From positions 55,399-119,398 of the forward strand of contig JALNWB010000001.1 of NCBI GenBank assembly GCA_023231105.1: a DNA stretch of 64,000 bases, given 5' to 3'. The position numbers and the translations under genes are program-made. Position 1 is the first letter of the stretch, and every line of letters starts with the position of its first letter. Shown one piece after another: positions 50,402-59,846 of the stretch. A model generated the notes under the pieces. It was not told where the DNA came from, did no database searches, and saw nothing but the letters and a program-made list of their open reading frames with translations. Source of the DNA: Ignavibacteriaceae bacterium. GTDB taxonomy: Bacteria; Bacteroidota; Ignavibacteria; Ignavibacteriales; Ignavibacteriaceae.

Positions 50402-52603
50402 ATGATGAATAGTGTTTCTCGAAGAAAATTCTTAAAAATTAGCGGATTTTCTGTCGGAGCGTTGGCAGCTACATCAGCTTTTAGTCCGATGCTCAAAGGC
50501 GTTGATAAGTTAAACAAGGAAAAATTAAAAGGGATTAAAATTATCCCCACTTACTGTGATATATGTTTTTGGAAGTGCGGAACATTAGCTTATTTAAAGG
50601 ATGGAGAACTGTGGAAAGTAGAAGGAAATCCAAAAGATCCGTTAAGTAAAGGAAGATTATGCCCACGGGGAACGGGCGGAATTGGAGCGGTTACCGATCC
50701 GGACAGATTAAGATCACCTTTGATCAGAACGCGACAACGCGGAGAGGAAGTTTGGAAAGAAGTAACCTGGAATGAAGCTCTAAACTACATTGCAGAAAAG
50801 ATGAATAAGATCAAAGCTCAGTATGGACCGGAATCCGTTGCCTCTTTCTCACATGGTATCGGCGGAAATTTTTTGAAACATACCTTAAAAGCCTACGGTG
50901 CAATTAATTTTGCAGCTCCATCATTTGCACAGTGCCGTGGTCCACGGGATGTTGGCTTTGAACTAACATTTGGCGAGGCAATCGGCTCACCTGAAAGAAC
51001 AGATATTGAAAACGCCAAATGTCTTGTGTTGATTGGTTCACATTTGGGTGAAAATATGCACAATACGCAAGTTCAAGAATTTGCAAACGCCGTTGCAAAT
51101 GATGCATCTATAATTGTAGTGGACCCAAGATTTTCTGTTGCAGCTTCAAAAGCAAAATACTATTTACCAATAAAACCCGGAACCGACATTGCGCTTCTTC
51201 TTGCGTGGATGAATGTAATTGTTTCAGAAAAACTTTATGATGTAGAATATGTTACAAAGTACGGTTTTGGTTTTGAACAATTCGCAGCGGAAATATCGCA
51301 ATATACACCGGAGTGGGCTTATCCTGAAACCGGAATTGATCCGGAATTGATTAGAAAAAGTGCAAAAGAGATGGCTATGCACAAACCGTCAACTTTAGTT
51401 CATCCCGGAAGACATACAACATGGTACGGTGATGATGCCCAGCGAAGCCGAGCGATCGCTCTATTAAATGCTCTGTTAGGAAGCTGGGGACGAAAAGGCG
51501 GTTTTTACTTCCCTGTAAGTTATTCTTTGCCCGGATATCCTTATCCGGCTTATCCGGCTCCATCCAAAGAAAAATTAGATAATCCGGGTAGAAAATATCC
51601 TTTTGCATCAGAAGAAATAACAACAGGGATACGCGAAGCTACAATTAGCGGCAATCCTTATCCAATAAAAGGATGGTTTATTTACGCGACAAATTTAATT
51701 CAGGCTTTACCAAATCAGGATGAAACAATCAAAGCTATACAGAATTTGGATTTGATGGTTGTAGTTGATGTTATTCCAAGTGAAATTGCAGGATGGGCAG
51801 ATGTTGTTCTTCCTGAATCTGTTTATTTGGAACGATATGATGACTTGCACATGTCTGCTAACAAAACTCCTTTTGTCGGAATCCGCCAGCCCGTCGTTGA
51901 TTCTCCTTCAGATCAAAAACCAAATTGGTGGATCGCTAAAAAACTTGCGGAAAAATTAGGACTGGCAAATTACTATCCGTGGAGTCATATCGAAGAATAT
52001 CTTGATTATAGATTAAAAGCCGGTGGTCTAAGTTTGGCAAGATTGAAGCAGGAAGGAATTATTCTTGGGAAAGATAAACCTATTTATGCCGAAGATGGCG
52101 TTCCCTTAGAATTCAATACACCTTCCGGTAAGATTGAATTTTATTCTTCACAACTGCAAGAAGCCGGATTCGATCCTGTTCCAAAATTTAAAAGACAAGA
52201 ACAAGCCCCCAGTGGTTATTATAGATTATTATTCGGGCGCGCGCCGGTTCATTCTTTCAGCCGAACACAATCCAACAGAATTCTAATGGATACGATGGGA
52301 GAAAATGAGGTTTGGGTTAATCATGATGTGGCAGAAAAGTGGGGATTGAAAAACGCTCAATCAGTTCGTTTAAAAAACCAGGATGGCGTTATCAGCAATA
52401 AAATAAAAGTTAAAGTGACTGAAAGAATTAGAACTGACTGCGTTTATATGGTTCATGGATTTGGGCATAACAGTAAAATGTTAAAAGGCGCTTTCGGCAA
52501 GGGTGCAAGTGATTCAGGATTAGTTACAAAATATGTTATCGATCCGCTAATGGGAGGAACCGGCATGAATGTGAACTTTGTAACTTTTGAGATGGAGGCA
52601 TAA
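50402..52603 (+). CDS. PsrA/PhsA-type molybdopterin oxidoreductase catalytic subunit
   Basis: 733 residues. A twin-arginine signal (SRRKFLKISGFSVGALA) sends it folded to the periplasm. The [4Fe-4S] site is C52-x2-C55-x3-C59-x27-C87. The predicted molybdenum ligand is Cys178 in SFAQCRGPRD, as in polysulfide and thiosulfate reductases. Later motifs include GRHTTWYGDDAQRSRAIALL and the C-terminal MGD-binding domain (YRLLFGRAPVHSFSRTQSN). With the next two genes it forms the ABC complex that reduces (or oxidises) a sulfur compound. Tetrathionate or arsenate are less likely alternatives. Confidence 0.85.
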   Translation: MMNSVSRRKFLKISGFSVGALAATSAFSPMLKGVDKLNKEKLKGIKIIPTYCDICFWKCGTLAYLKDGELWKVEGNPKDPLSKGRLCPRGTGGIGAVTDPDRLRSPLIRTRQRGEEVWKEVTWNEALNYIAEKMNKIKAQYGPESVASFSHGIGGNFLKHTLKAYGAINFAAPSFAQCRGPRDVGFELTFGEAIGSPERTDIENAKCLVLIGSHLGENMHNTQVQEFANAVANDASIIVVDPRFSVAASKAKYYLPIKPGTDIALLLAWMNVIVSEKLYDVEYVTKYGFGFEQFAAEISQYTPEWAYPETGIDPELIRKSAKEMAMHKPSTLVHPGRHTTWYGDDAQRSRAIALLNALLGSWGRKGGFYFPVSYSLPGYPYPAYPAPSKEKLDNPGRKYPFASEEITTGIREATISGNPYPIKGWFIYATNLIQALPNQDETIKAIQNLDLMVVVDVIPSEIAGWADVVLPESVYLERYDDLHMSANKTPFVGIRQPVVDSPSDQKPNWWIAKKLAEKLGLANYYPWSHIEEYLDYRLKAGGLSLARLKQEGIILGKDKPIYAEDGVPLEFNTPSGKIEFYSSQLQEAGFDPVPKFKRQEQAPSGYYRLLFGRAPVHSFSRTQSNRILMDTMGENEVWVNHDVAEKWGLKNAQSVRLKNQDGVISNKIKVKVTERIRTDCVYMVHGFGHNSKMLKGAFGKGASDSGLVTKYVIDPLMGGTGMNVNFVTFEMEA

Positions 52604-52604
52604 C

Positions 52605-53144
52605 ATGGCAAGATTTGGAATGGCGATAGATACTAAAAAATGTGTCGGTTGTATGGATTGCGTTGTTGCCTGCAAAACTGAAAACAATGTTCCCGAAGGT
52701 CATAACAGAGATTGGATTGTAACGGTCGCAAATGGAAAATTCCCGAATGTGAATTTGGAGATACAAAGCCAACGTTGCAACCATTGCGATAATACTCCAT
52801 GTGTCGCTTGCTGTCCGACGGGTGCCAGTCATGTACATGAAGTTGGTGCCGTTGTTTTAGTCGATCACAATATGTGTATCGGCTGCAAAGCATGTTTGGC
52901 ATCATGCCCGTATGATGCGCGATTTGTTCATCCGGACGGCTATGCGGATAAATGCACATTCTGCATTCACAGAGTTGAAGAAGGAAAACTTCCTGCTTGT
53001 GTGAGTGTCTGTCCAACACATTGCATGTACTTTGGCGATCTCGATGATGCGAATAGTGAAGTCAGCAGGTTAATTGCATCAAGAAAAAATCATCCGCTGT
53101 TGCCGGAAGCGGGAACTTCTCCACGCATTTTTTATTTGATATAG
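52605..53144 (+). CDS. PsrB/PhsB-type iron-sulfur subunit
   Basis: 179 residues from ATG 52605 with GGAGG upstream; an earlier TTG-type start would overlap the previous stop. Four Cys clusters, CVGCMDCVVAC, CNHCDNTPCVACC, CIGCKACLASC and CTFCIHRVEEGKLPACVSVC, bind four [4Fe-4S] centres. Passes electrons between the catalytic and membrane subunits. No signal; carried with PsrA by the Tat system. Confidence 0.92.
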   Translation: MARFGMAIDTKKCVGCMDCVVACKTENNVPEGHNRDWIVTVANGKFPNVNLEIQSQRCNHCDNTPCVACCPTGASHVHEVGAVVLVDHNMCIGCKACLASCPYDARFVHPDGYADKCTFCIHRVEEGKLPACVSVCPTHCMYFGDLDDANSEVSRLIASRKNHPLLPEAGTSPRIFYLI

Positions 53145-53154
53145 GAAATATAAC

Positions 53155-54102
53155 ATGCAAGAATTAACAACTACAAGACACAATCCGCAGATTGATCCGT
53201 TTATGCAAGTATGGGGTTGGGAAATTCCAGTTTATCTTTTCCTTGGAGGATTAGTTGCAGGAATGATGATTATTTCAGGTTATTTTATTTTTAGTAAAAG
53301 ATATAAAAATACCAACTGCGTTACCTACACTTTGCCGATTATCAGTTTGCTGCTGCTAAGCTTGGGAATGTTTTCACTATTTCTGGATCTTGAGCACAAA
53401 CTTTACGTTTGGAGGTTGTACACAACATTCAAAATCTCATCACCAATGTCTTGGGGTGCATGGATATTGATTTTGGTTTATCCTGTTATTACCGCAAATC
53501 TTCTTATGGATTCACCGAAATTTTTAGCAGACCGATTTCCACAGCTTGATAAGATCAAAAACTTTATACATGAACGCCCGGTATTAATTCAAAACATTGG
53601 AGTTGGTAATATGCTTTTGGGAGGTATGCTGGGTGTTTACACCGGAGTACTCCTTAGTACAATGGGTTCCCGTCCTTTGTGGAATAGTTCAATGTTGTGG
53701 GTTTTATTCTTGATCTCCGGTTTATCGACCGCTGCCGCTTTAGTTCATATGATTGCAAAGGATGTTGATGAGAGAGAACTTCTTGCCAAAGCAGATAATG
53801 GATTTTTGACTATTGAAATTTTTGTTCTCGCTCTACTTCTAATCGGATTATTAACTTCATCATCTGTGCATATTGAAGCGGCAAAACTACTTATTTCGGG
53901 TGCATATGCACCGGCGTTTTGGGTTTTTGTTGTAGGGATGGGAGTAGTCATTCCGCTCTTCATCCAATTGCTGGCAGTAAATCATAAAATAAAACATACG
54001 CCAATTGCACCGATCATGGTAATTGGAGGTGGTTTGATCTTGCGGTTTATCATTGTGGCTGCCGGACAGTATAGTCATTATTTGAACGCTCATTTTAAAT
54101 AA
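53155..54102 (+). CDS. PsrC/NrfD-type membrane subunit
   Basis: 315 residues, about eight transmembrane helices (for example WEIPVYLFLGGLVAGMMII, AWILILVYPVITANLLM). NrfD-family quinone site. Connects the soluble complex to the quinone pool. Follows PsrB by ten bases. Confidence 0.9.
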   Translation: MQELTTTRHNPQIDPFMQVWGWEIPVYLFLGGLVAGMMIISGYFIFSKRYKNTNCVTYTLPIISLLLLSLGMFSLFLDLEHKLYVWRLYTTFKISSPMSWGAWILILVYPVITANLLMDSPKFLADRFPQLDKIKNFIHERPVLIQNIGVGNMLLGGMLGVYTGVLLSTMGSRPLWNSSMLWVLFLISGLSTAAALVHMIAKDVDERELLAKADNGFLTIEIFVLALLLIGLLTSSSVHIEAAKLLISGAYAPAFWVFVVGMGVVIPLFIQLLAVNHKIKHTPIAPIMVIGGGLILRFIIVAAGQYSHYLNAHFK

Positions 54103-54176
54103 AGAAAAATTAATTTTTTCTTCCATCACGAATGGAAGTTTTGAAAATGAAATTTTATTAATAACGGGAGTTATTT

Positions 54177-54713
54177 ATGGTACATGGTGAAAAAAACTTA
54201 GAACCGAAACCTTATTCAAATCCATATGTGGTGGGAGTTGGCTTAGGGCTTGTTCTTCTTGCAGCATTTTTAATTATGGGACGCGGATTAGGTGCATCCG
54301 GCGCTATTTCTACAATTGTTTCTGTTGGTGTGGAAAAAGTTGCACCTGTACATGCAACTCAAAACAATTTTTATAAAGAATATCTTGGCGATGGAACAAC
54401 AAACCCATTAAAAGATTGGCTTATCTTCGAAGTCATCGGAGTAGTAGTAGGCGGATTCCTTTCCGGATCGCTTGCACATAGAATTAAACGTACAACAGAA
54501 AAAGGTCCAAATGTTTCCGTACGCACAAGATTGATATACGCATTTACCGGTGGAATTATCATGGGCTTCGGTGCAAAACTTGCGCGCGGATGCACGAGTG
54601 GTTTAGCTTTAACCGGAGGCGCACTTCTTAGTGTTGGCGGATGGGCATTCATGTTTGCAGTTTTTGGCGGCGGTTACGCTGTTGCATATTTTGTAAGGAG
54701 ACAATGGTTATGA
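54177..54713 (+). CDS. YeeE/YedE-family half-transporter, N-terminal type
   Basis: 178 residues, four hydrophobic segments. GAKLARGCTSGLALTGGALL is the conserved motif of the YeeE/YedE family, with the central Cys. Family members move thiosulfate or other sulfur compounds. The next gene overlaps its end in ATGA style and gives the other half, so the two work as a split transporter. Confidence 0.8.
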   Translation: MVHGEKNLEPKPYSNPYVVGVGLGLVLLAAFLIMGRGLGASGAISTIVSVGVEKVAPVHATQNNFYKEYLGDGTTNPLKDWLIFEVIGVVVGGFLSGSLAHRIKRTTEKGPNVSVRTRLIYAFTGGIIMGFGAKLARGCTSGLALTGGALLSVGGWAFMFAVFGGGYAVAYFVRRQWL

Positions 54714-55312
54714 TGCCTTATTTCAAATTTGATTATTTCGGTGTCGATTTCGGATTAGTCATTGCTTTCATAATCGGGATCGGATTCGGATTCGCTCTCG
54801 AGCGGGGTGGTTTTGGAAATGCCAGAATTCTTGCGGCGCAATTTTATTTTTATAACATGCGTGTTCTCAAAGTTATGTTCACCGCCATCGTTACAGCAAT
54901 GCTCGGTTTGTTTTACTTTTCATGGCTGGGCTGGCTAGATCTTTCGCTCGTTTATGTTGGCAATACGTACATACTTCCTCAAGTTCTCGGAGGATTTATT
55001 TTAGGGATGGGTTTTGTTATCGGCGGTTATTGTCCCGGTACATCAGTCGTTTCAGCTTCAACCGGAAGAATTGACGGAATGGTTTACCTGCTTGGAATCT
55101 TTTTTGGCATTTTTGTTTTTGGAGAAATGTTTCCGCTGCTGGAAGGATTTTATTTATCAACAGATATGGGGAAAGTAACGCTACCGGAATTTTTCGGTCT
55201 CTCGTATGGAATGATCGTCTTCTTGGTTGTTGTTATGGCTCTTGCGGCTTTTGCAGCGGCGGAATGGGGTGAAAAAGTCTTAGCAAAGAAAAACGGAAGA
55301 GGTATAGAATGA
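54710..55312 (+). CDS. YeeE/YedE-family half-transporter, C-terminal type
   Basis: 200 residues from ATG 54710 (AAGGAG nine bases upstream, overlapping the previous stop). Motifs GFALERGGFGNARILAAQFY and GFVIGGYCPGTSVVSASTGR, again with a conserved Cys. Predicted to pair with the previous protein in the inner membrane. The start could also be the adjacent ATG at 54713. Confidence 0.8.
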   Translation: MMPYFKFDYFGVDFGLVIAFIIGIGFGFALERGGFGNARILAAQFYFYNMRVLKVMFTAIVTAMLGLFYFSWLGWLDLSLVYVGNTYILPQVLGGFILGMGFVIGGYCPGTSVVSASTGRIDGMVYLLGIFFGIFVFGEMFPLLEGFYLSTDMGKVTLPEFFGLSYGMIVFLVVVMALAAFAAAEWGEKVLAKKNGRGIE

Positions 55313-55971
55313 TAGATTGGATAATGAAATTAAGCATTTCTAAAAAATTAGCGATTTCTGCTTTTGTACTTGGACTACTCGCGCTTTTCATCGGAAATCC
55401 TTCAAACAGGAATATTATAGATGTAAACACAAAAGAAATGGCTTTATCAACAATTAAAAAGCAGGATAGAATTGATGCACTGATACTTGCAGATTGGTTG
55501 ATTAAAGAAAATTTAGATTTTACTCTGGTCGATTTAAGAACCGAAAAAGAATTTAACGAATACACTATTCCTGCATCAGTGAATATCCCGATCGAGAATA
55601 TTCTTTCTTCCGATTTGATGCGCAACCAAAAAATTCTATTATTTGGAAATGATGATGTAACGTCGGCACAAGCCTGGTTCATTTTAAAAAGCTCTAAGTA
55701 TAAATCAGTTTTAATTTTAAAAGGTGGAATGGAAGCGTGGAAAAACGAAATTCTTTACCCGAAACTTGATACAAGCGCAACACTGGAACAAAAAGCTGCT
55801 TTTGAAAAAACTAAACAAGTTTCGCTTCACTTTGGAGGAACTCCGCAAATGATTTCGGGTGGTACGGCAACCTCTATTTCAGTTCAAACAACTCCAACTG
55901 CACCAGCGCCAAAATTATCGGCAACACCAAGTAAAGCTGGCGGCGCAAAGAAAAAGAAGGAAGGATGTTAG
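55309..55971 (+). CDS. Membrane-anchored rhodanese-like protein without the active-site Cys
   Basis: 220 residues, overlapping the previous gene by four bases. An N-terminal membrane helix (KKLAISAFVLGLLALFIG), then a rhodanese fold at residues about 60-155 (FTLVDLRTEKEFNEYTIPAS ... ILLFGNDDVTSAQAW ... LILKGGMEAW). At the loop where rhodaneses have Cys, this one reads F-G-N-D-D-V-T-S, so it cannot make the usual Cys-persulfide. A Pro/Thr/Ala linker ends in KKKKEGC, with the terminal residue Cys220. It may present sulfur with the terminal Cys or act as a binding partner of the transporter or molybdoenzyme. Confidence 0.7.
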   Translation: MIDWIMKLSISKKLAISAFVLGLLALFIGNPSNRNIIDVNTKEMALSTIKKQDRIDALILADWLIKENLDFTLVDLRTEKEFNEYTIPASVNIPIENILSSDLMRNQKILLFGNDDVTSAQAWFILKSSKYKSVLILKGGMEAWKNEILYPKLDTSATLEQKAAFEKTKQVSLHFGGTPQMISGGTATSISVQTTPTAPAPKLSATPSKAGGAKKKKEGC

Positions 55972-56089
55972 CAGAAAAAATTAGATGAATTGATGTGCAA
56001 AGTTGCTTTGTTGGATTTTCAAGCGAGGGTTATAATTACTGCCTTATTAACTTTAAGGCCTTATTCAAACATATAAAACAGGAGTTCGT

Positions 56090-57583
56090 ATGAAACTTGT
56101 TTTCAAACTCTCGGTTCTTTTTTTTTATTTTACATTTCTCACATACCCGCAAAACGGTGTAAGATTAATTGACTTTGATGCAAAATCTTTAGGGAGAGGC
56201 GGTACTTCAATCGGCTCTTTTGATCATGCAGGTTTGCAGATGACAAATCCCGCCGGACTTTCCTTCCTAAATCAACAGGTTCTTGATGTTAATTTTTCTT
56301 TAATGGCTCCATCACTTCACTTCAAAAATAATTTGAATGATGCAGATGGCGCTAATAATCTCTTCCCACTTCCTTCAATTTCTTATGTTCATCAATATCC
56401 AAATTCAAAATGGACTTGCGGAACAGGTTTCTTTACAGCCGGAGGAATGGGAGCTGATTTTAGTTTGAAGCACAAACTTTTTGTAAATCAAGATGGATCT
56501 TTTAACGCTCAAGAATATCACTCTCAACTTGCAACGATGCAAGGCGGGCTTTCCGTTGCGTATAAAATTTCCGATCAACTTTCTGCAGGCGTTAGTCTTC
56601 ACTTAGTTTACAGCATGCTGGAGTTCGGGATGCCATACAGTTTAGACCCAAGCGTTATGAAGGGTACTGCAATGCCGGGAATGACATTCGGACAGATGTT
56701 CGCGGCCCCGCCCAGTGCCGGTGGTTTTGGATATAGTGAAGTAACCGCACTTGCTAAAATGTCCAACTTATCTGCAATCGGTTTTAATGGAAAAATAGGT
56801 TTGGCTTACAAAGTGAATAATGATTTATCTCTCGGATTTTCATACACGCTTCCAACTTCTTTAACCTATAAAAACGGAAAAGCAAGTATGGATATGACGG
56901 CACAATTTAACGATGCTTTCGGTAAAGCAGTTATGGGATATTTAGCACAGAATCCTTCAAAAACTCCCGCTGAAGCACAAGCAGCAGTCGGAGCGCAGTT
57001 TGCAGGAATGGGAATTGATCTCTCAAAAGGTGTTATAGCAGATTATAATCTTGAAGTAGAATTATCATCACCGCAATCTTTCGGTTTCGGTTTCTCTTAT
57101 AAAACAAGCGATGTTTTTACATTGTCAGGTGATATCGAATGGTTGAATTGGAAAAAAGCTTTTGACAAAATGACGCTTAATCTTTCTGATGGTTCAAATA
57201 GTAATATTAACACGATGTTAGGAAATAACGGAACGTTTACTCTTGACTTTCCTCTGCTGTGGGAAAATTCTGTAATCGTTAAACTCGGCGGAGAATATAC
57301 TGTGAACAACTCTTTACAATTGCGTTTCGGTTATTCGTACGGAGGCAACCCGGTTCCACAAACAACAGTATTTCCCGTCTTCCCAGCTATTGTAGATCAG
57401 CATCTCATGCTTGGCGGAAGTTACAAAGCAATGGATATGTTAACTCTTCATACAGCATTTGAAATCGCGTTATCAAAATCGCTTGAAGCGACAAACCCTA
57501 GCTTAATAGCGGACGAATATAACGGAAGCACAAGTAAACTTGGAACTTTACTTTTCCATCTCGGCGCTTCCTATAATTTCTAA
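56090..57583 (+). CDS. FadL/OmpP1-type outer membrane protein
   Basis: 497 residues with an N-terminal signal (KLSVLFFYFTFLTYPQ). DAKSLGRGGTSIGSF and ..QMTNPAGLSFLNQQ match the start of the FadL family (A-x-x-x-x-G-R-G-G, N-P-A-G). It ends in strands such as GTLLFHLGASYNF, whose final Phe is a barrel signature. Moves hydrophobic compounds through the outer membrane. RBS GGAG upstream. Confidence 0.85.
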   Translation: MKLVFKLSVLFFYFTFLTYPQNGVRLIDFDAKSLGRGGTSIGSFDHAGLQMTNPAGLSFLNQQVLDVNFSLMAPSLHFKNNLNDADGANNLFPLPSISYVHQYPNSKWTCGTGFFTAGGMGADFSLKHKLFVNQDGSFNAQEYHSQLATMQGGLSVAYKISDQLSAGVSLHLVYSMLEFGMPYSLDPSVMKGTAMPGMTFGQMFAAPPSAGGFGYSEVTALAKMSNLSAIGFNGKIGLAYKVNNDLSLGFSYTLPTSLTYKNGKASMDMTAQFNDAFGKAVMGYLAQNPSKTPAEAQAAVGAQFAGMGIDLSKGVIADYNLEVELSSPQSFGFGFSYKTSDVFTLSGDIEWLNWKKAFDKMTLNLSDGSNSNINTMLGNNGTFTLDFPLLWENSVIVKLGGEYTVNNSLQLRFGYSYGGNPVPQTTVFPVFPAIVDQHLMLGGSYKAMDMLTLHTAFEIALSKSLEATNPSLIADEYNGSTSKLGTLLFHLGASYNF

Positions 57584-57612
57584 AATTAAATTTCATTCGA
57601 TTTTTTTGTCAA

Positions 57613-57637
57613 GCGGCTGAATTCTTCAGTCGCTTTT
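57613..57637 (+). terminator. Rho-independent terminator after the FadL-type gene
   Basis: GCGGCTGAA pairs with TTCAGTCGC (one G-U pair) over loop TTC, followed by TTTT. Confidence 0.8.
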
Positions 57638-57779
57638 ATTAATAGTGATTTCTCAGCTTTTTTAGAATCCTTTTTTAGCCGTTACCGGGTGAAGTTTTTT
57701 AAGTGCATGCTCTGTATCTATTTTGAATTTCGAGTAACTAAAATTATCTTTAAATAAAGTTTGTAAATTTACTACCACT

Positions 57780-57888
57780 GTGCAGCATTTTCTTCCACCG
57801 TTTGGAGCATCTGACTTCGGATTAGATGCGTTCCTCCGTCGAAATTTTTGTGCGTATGGATTCTCTTAAATTAGAAAGAATTATTTGA
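57780..57888 (+). other. Structured leader with a possible 10-residue upstream ORF
   Basis: In the 301-base gap before the gene at 57885, a hairpin (GCATCT...AGATGC, about 57806-57832) is flanked by near repeats TTCCACCGT and TTCCTCCGT. A short ORF ATG 57856 to TGA 57888 (MDSLKLERII) overlaps the TTG of the next gene, giving coupled translation. Could be a riboswitch or attenuator; no known class recognised. The rest of the gap holds the terminator and AT-rich sequence. Confidence 0.35.
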
Positions 57889-58937
57889 CAACTCAACAAC
57901 ACCAGTTTTCTCATTCGGGAAAGGCATTCCAAAGTATAACGGCATTATGGGCTTTGAATGAAGCAGCTCTTGGCGGACTTCTCCATGCTTTGAATATCCC
58001 TTTTACCGGACTAATTGTCGGCGGAGTTGCATCAATACTTATTTCTTTACTCGCATTTCTTTCTGACAAAAAAGGCAGCATTACAAAAGCAACTTTAATA
58101 GTTATTGTTATAAAAGCAATCGGAAGTCCATACACGCCTTTAACTGCATTAGCTGCTGTTTTTATTCAGGGGTTATTAGGGGAACTTCTTTTTTCGTCAA
58201 AAAAGTTTTTTGCAATTTCTGCCGTATCATTGGCAGTTATTTCAGCGATGTATTCGGCATTGCAAAAACTATTTTTGGTAACGATTTTATTTGGTACGAC
58301 ACTTTGGAAATCAATAGACCTTTTTTTCAACTACATACTAAAGCAGTGGAGTTTCCTCGGTCCGGATATCCATTTTAGTCATTACCTAATTATCCTTTAT
58401 CTAATGATTCATCTTTTATTTGGAACATTATTCGGGATGATCGCCGCCAGAATTCCCAAAATTGTGAATGGCTTAAGTGACCCGTCATTGCTGATTCCAT
58501 CAGGAAAAATAAAAATTATTGATCATGAATCTATTCCTTCAGCAAAAAAAAAAAAGAAGTTCTGGTTTCAAAAGCTATCTGGAATTGTTGTCTCTTTCCT
58601 TTTAATTGCCGCGCTCTTAATTTCGTATTTCTACACCCAACAGCATAACGGAAATACTTCGGCGATTCTTATAACAATCTTTCGAGCGATCGGGCTTACG
58701 TTTCTTTGGTTCTTCTTAATTGGACCACTTGCACTGAAATATTTTAAAAAGTTAATTGCTTCCAACCAAAATAAATATACTGCTGAGATTGAATCAATTT
58801 TACTAACTCTTCCTTATTACAAAAAAATCATTCAAGAATGTTTCACTCTCGCTGCGGCATCATCTGGACTTGGACGTTTAAAACTGTTTGTAAAACTGAC
58901 TTTGGTAAATATTTTATTTTTTGATTTGCATGACTGA
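57885..58937 (+). CDS. Integral membrane protein, possible ECF-type transporter component
   Basis: 350 residues, TTG start, with at least seven hydrophobic helices (ALNIPFTGLIVGGVASILIS, HYLIILYLMIHLLFGTLFGM). The first ~200 residues with LNEAALGGLLHALNIPFTG recall substrate-binding components of ECF vitamin transporters, which are often behind riboswitches. A basic loop and a short cytoplasmic domain follow. The substrate is unknown. Confidence 0.45.
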   Translation: MTTQQHQFSHSGKAFQSITALWALNEAALGGLLHALNIPFTGLIVGGVASILISLLAFLSDKKGSITKATLIVIVIKAIGSPYTPLTALAAVFIQGLLGELLFSSKKFFAISAVSLAVISAMYSALQKLFLVTILFGTTLWKSIDLFFNYILKQWSFLGPDIHFSHYLIILYLMIHLLFGTLFGMIAARIPKIVNGLSDPSLLIPSGKIKIIDHESIPSAKKKKKFWFQKLSGIVVSFLLIAALLISYFYTQQHNGNTSAILITIFRAIGLTFLWFFLIGPLALKYFKKLIASNQNKYTAEIESILLTLPYYKKIIQECFTLAAASSGLGRLKLFVKLTLVNILFFDLHD

Positions 58938-59238
58938 ACTGTTTATTTGCGACAGAGAAAATGAGTTGGAGAAATCACAAACGTAAACCACAATTTCCGT
59001 TCTTACTGATTTTCCTCTTATAGAATTAATCTATAAAAAAAAATAACTAATCTGAATGGTCATTGATCAACCTGATGCAGAAGAAAGAAGCATTATGTCA
59101 TTCTTCGTCAATCAAAGTTTTTATTCTTCTTTTCATTTCATACTTTAAAATTTTGTGAATGAAAAACATTTTTACAGTTTTGCTATGAATTTTAATGCTT
59201 ATTAACATTTCTCTCGGAGTTTTTTCTTATTTTTCAGT
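58938..59238. other. AT-rich intergenic gap before coaE
   Basis: 301 bases. I see no ORF over 40 codons, no strong hairpin and no clear promoter; it probably holds the promoter of coaE. Confidence 0.4.
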
Positions 59239-59844
59239 ATGAAAAAGTTACTGAAAGTTGCAATTACCGGCGGAATCGGTTCGGGAAAATCCACCTTTGC
59301 TGATTTTTTATCTGCAAAAGGATATCCCGTAATTAAAGCGGATATCCTTGCCAAAAAACTTTACGTAACTAACGAACAATTGAAACGAAAAATAATTGCA
59401 GAGTTTGGAAATGAAGTTTATCCAAACGGAATCTTTGACCGGGTTGCTCTTTATCAAAAAGCTTTTATCAATGATGAAAAAATAAAACTGCTAAATGAAA
59501 TTGTTCACCCGGTAGTTATTGATGAAATTAAAAAAATAATTTCGCGTTACGAAGAAGAAGAAATCGTTTTTGTTGAAGCCGCTCTAATCTTTGAAGCGAA
59601 GATGGAAAATCTTTTTGATTATGTTGTCGTAATTACCGCTGAAGAATATGTGAGGATATTGCGCACTGCTGAAAGAGAAAAAATTCCCGATGAAGAGATT
59701 AAACAGCGGATGAAGTACCAGATTTCCGATGAAGCAAAAAAAGAAAAAGCGGATTTTACATTTTACAATAACGGAACAATTGCAGAGTTGGAGCAAAAAG
59801 CTAACTTGCTATTACAATTAATATTAACTCAAAGAAAGAATTAG
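59239..59844 (+). CDS. coaE: Dephospho-CoA kinase
   Basis: 201 residues. P-loop TGGIGSGKSTFADFL, then YPVIKADILAKKLY and EIVFVEAALIFEAKMENLFD match CoaE. Phosphorylates the ribose of dephospho-CoA in the last step of CoA synthesis. Ends in overlap with the start region of pheA. Confidence 0.93.
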   Translation: MKKLLKVAITGGIGSGKSTFADFLSAKGYPVIKADILAKKLYVTNEQLKRKIIAEFGNEVYPNGIFDRVALYQKAFINDEKIKLLNEIVHPVVIDEIKKIISRYEEEEIVFVEAALIFEAKMENLFDYVVVITAEEYVRILRTAEREKIPDEEIKQRMKYQISDEAKKEKADFTFYNNGTIAELEQKANLLLQLILTQRKN

Positions 59845-59846
59845 TG

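Noticed and set aside
57780..57850. Cobalamin or TPP riboswitch
   Set aside because: The class-specific conserved boxes could not be found.
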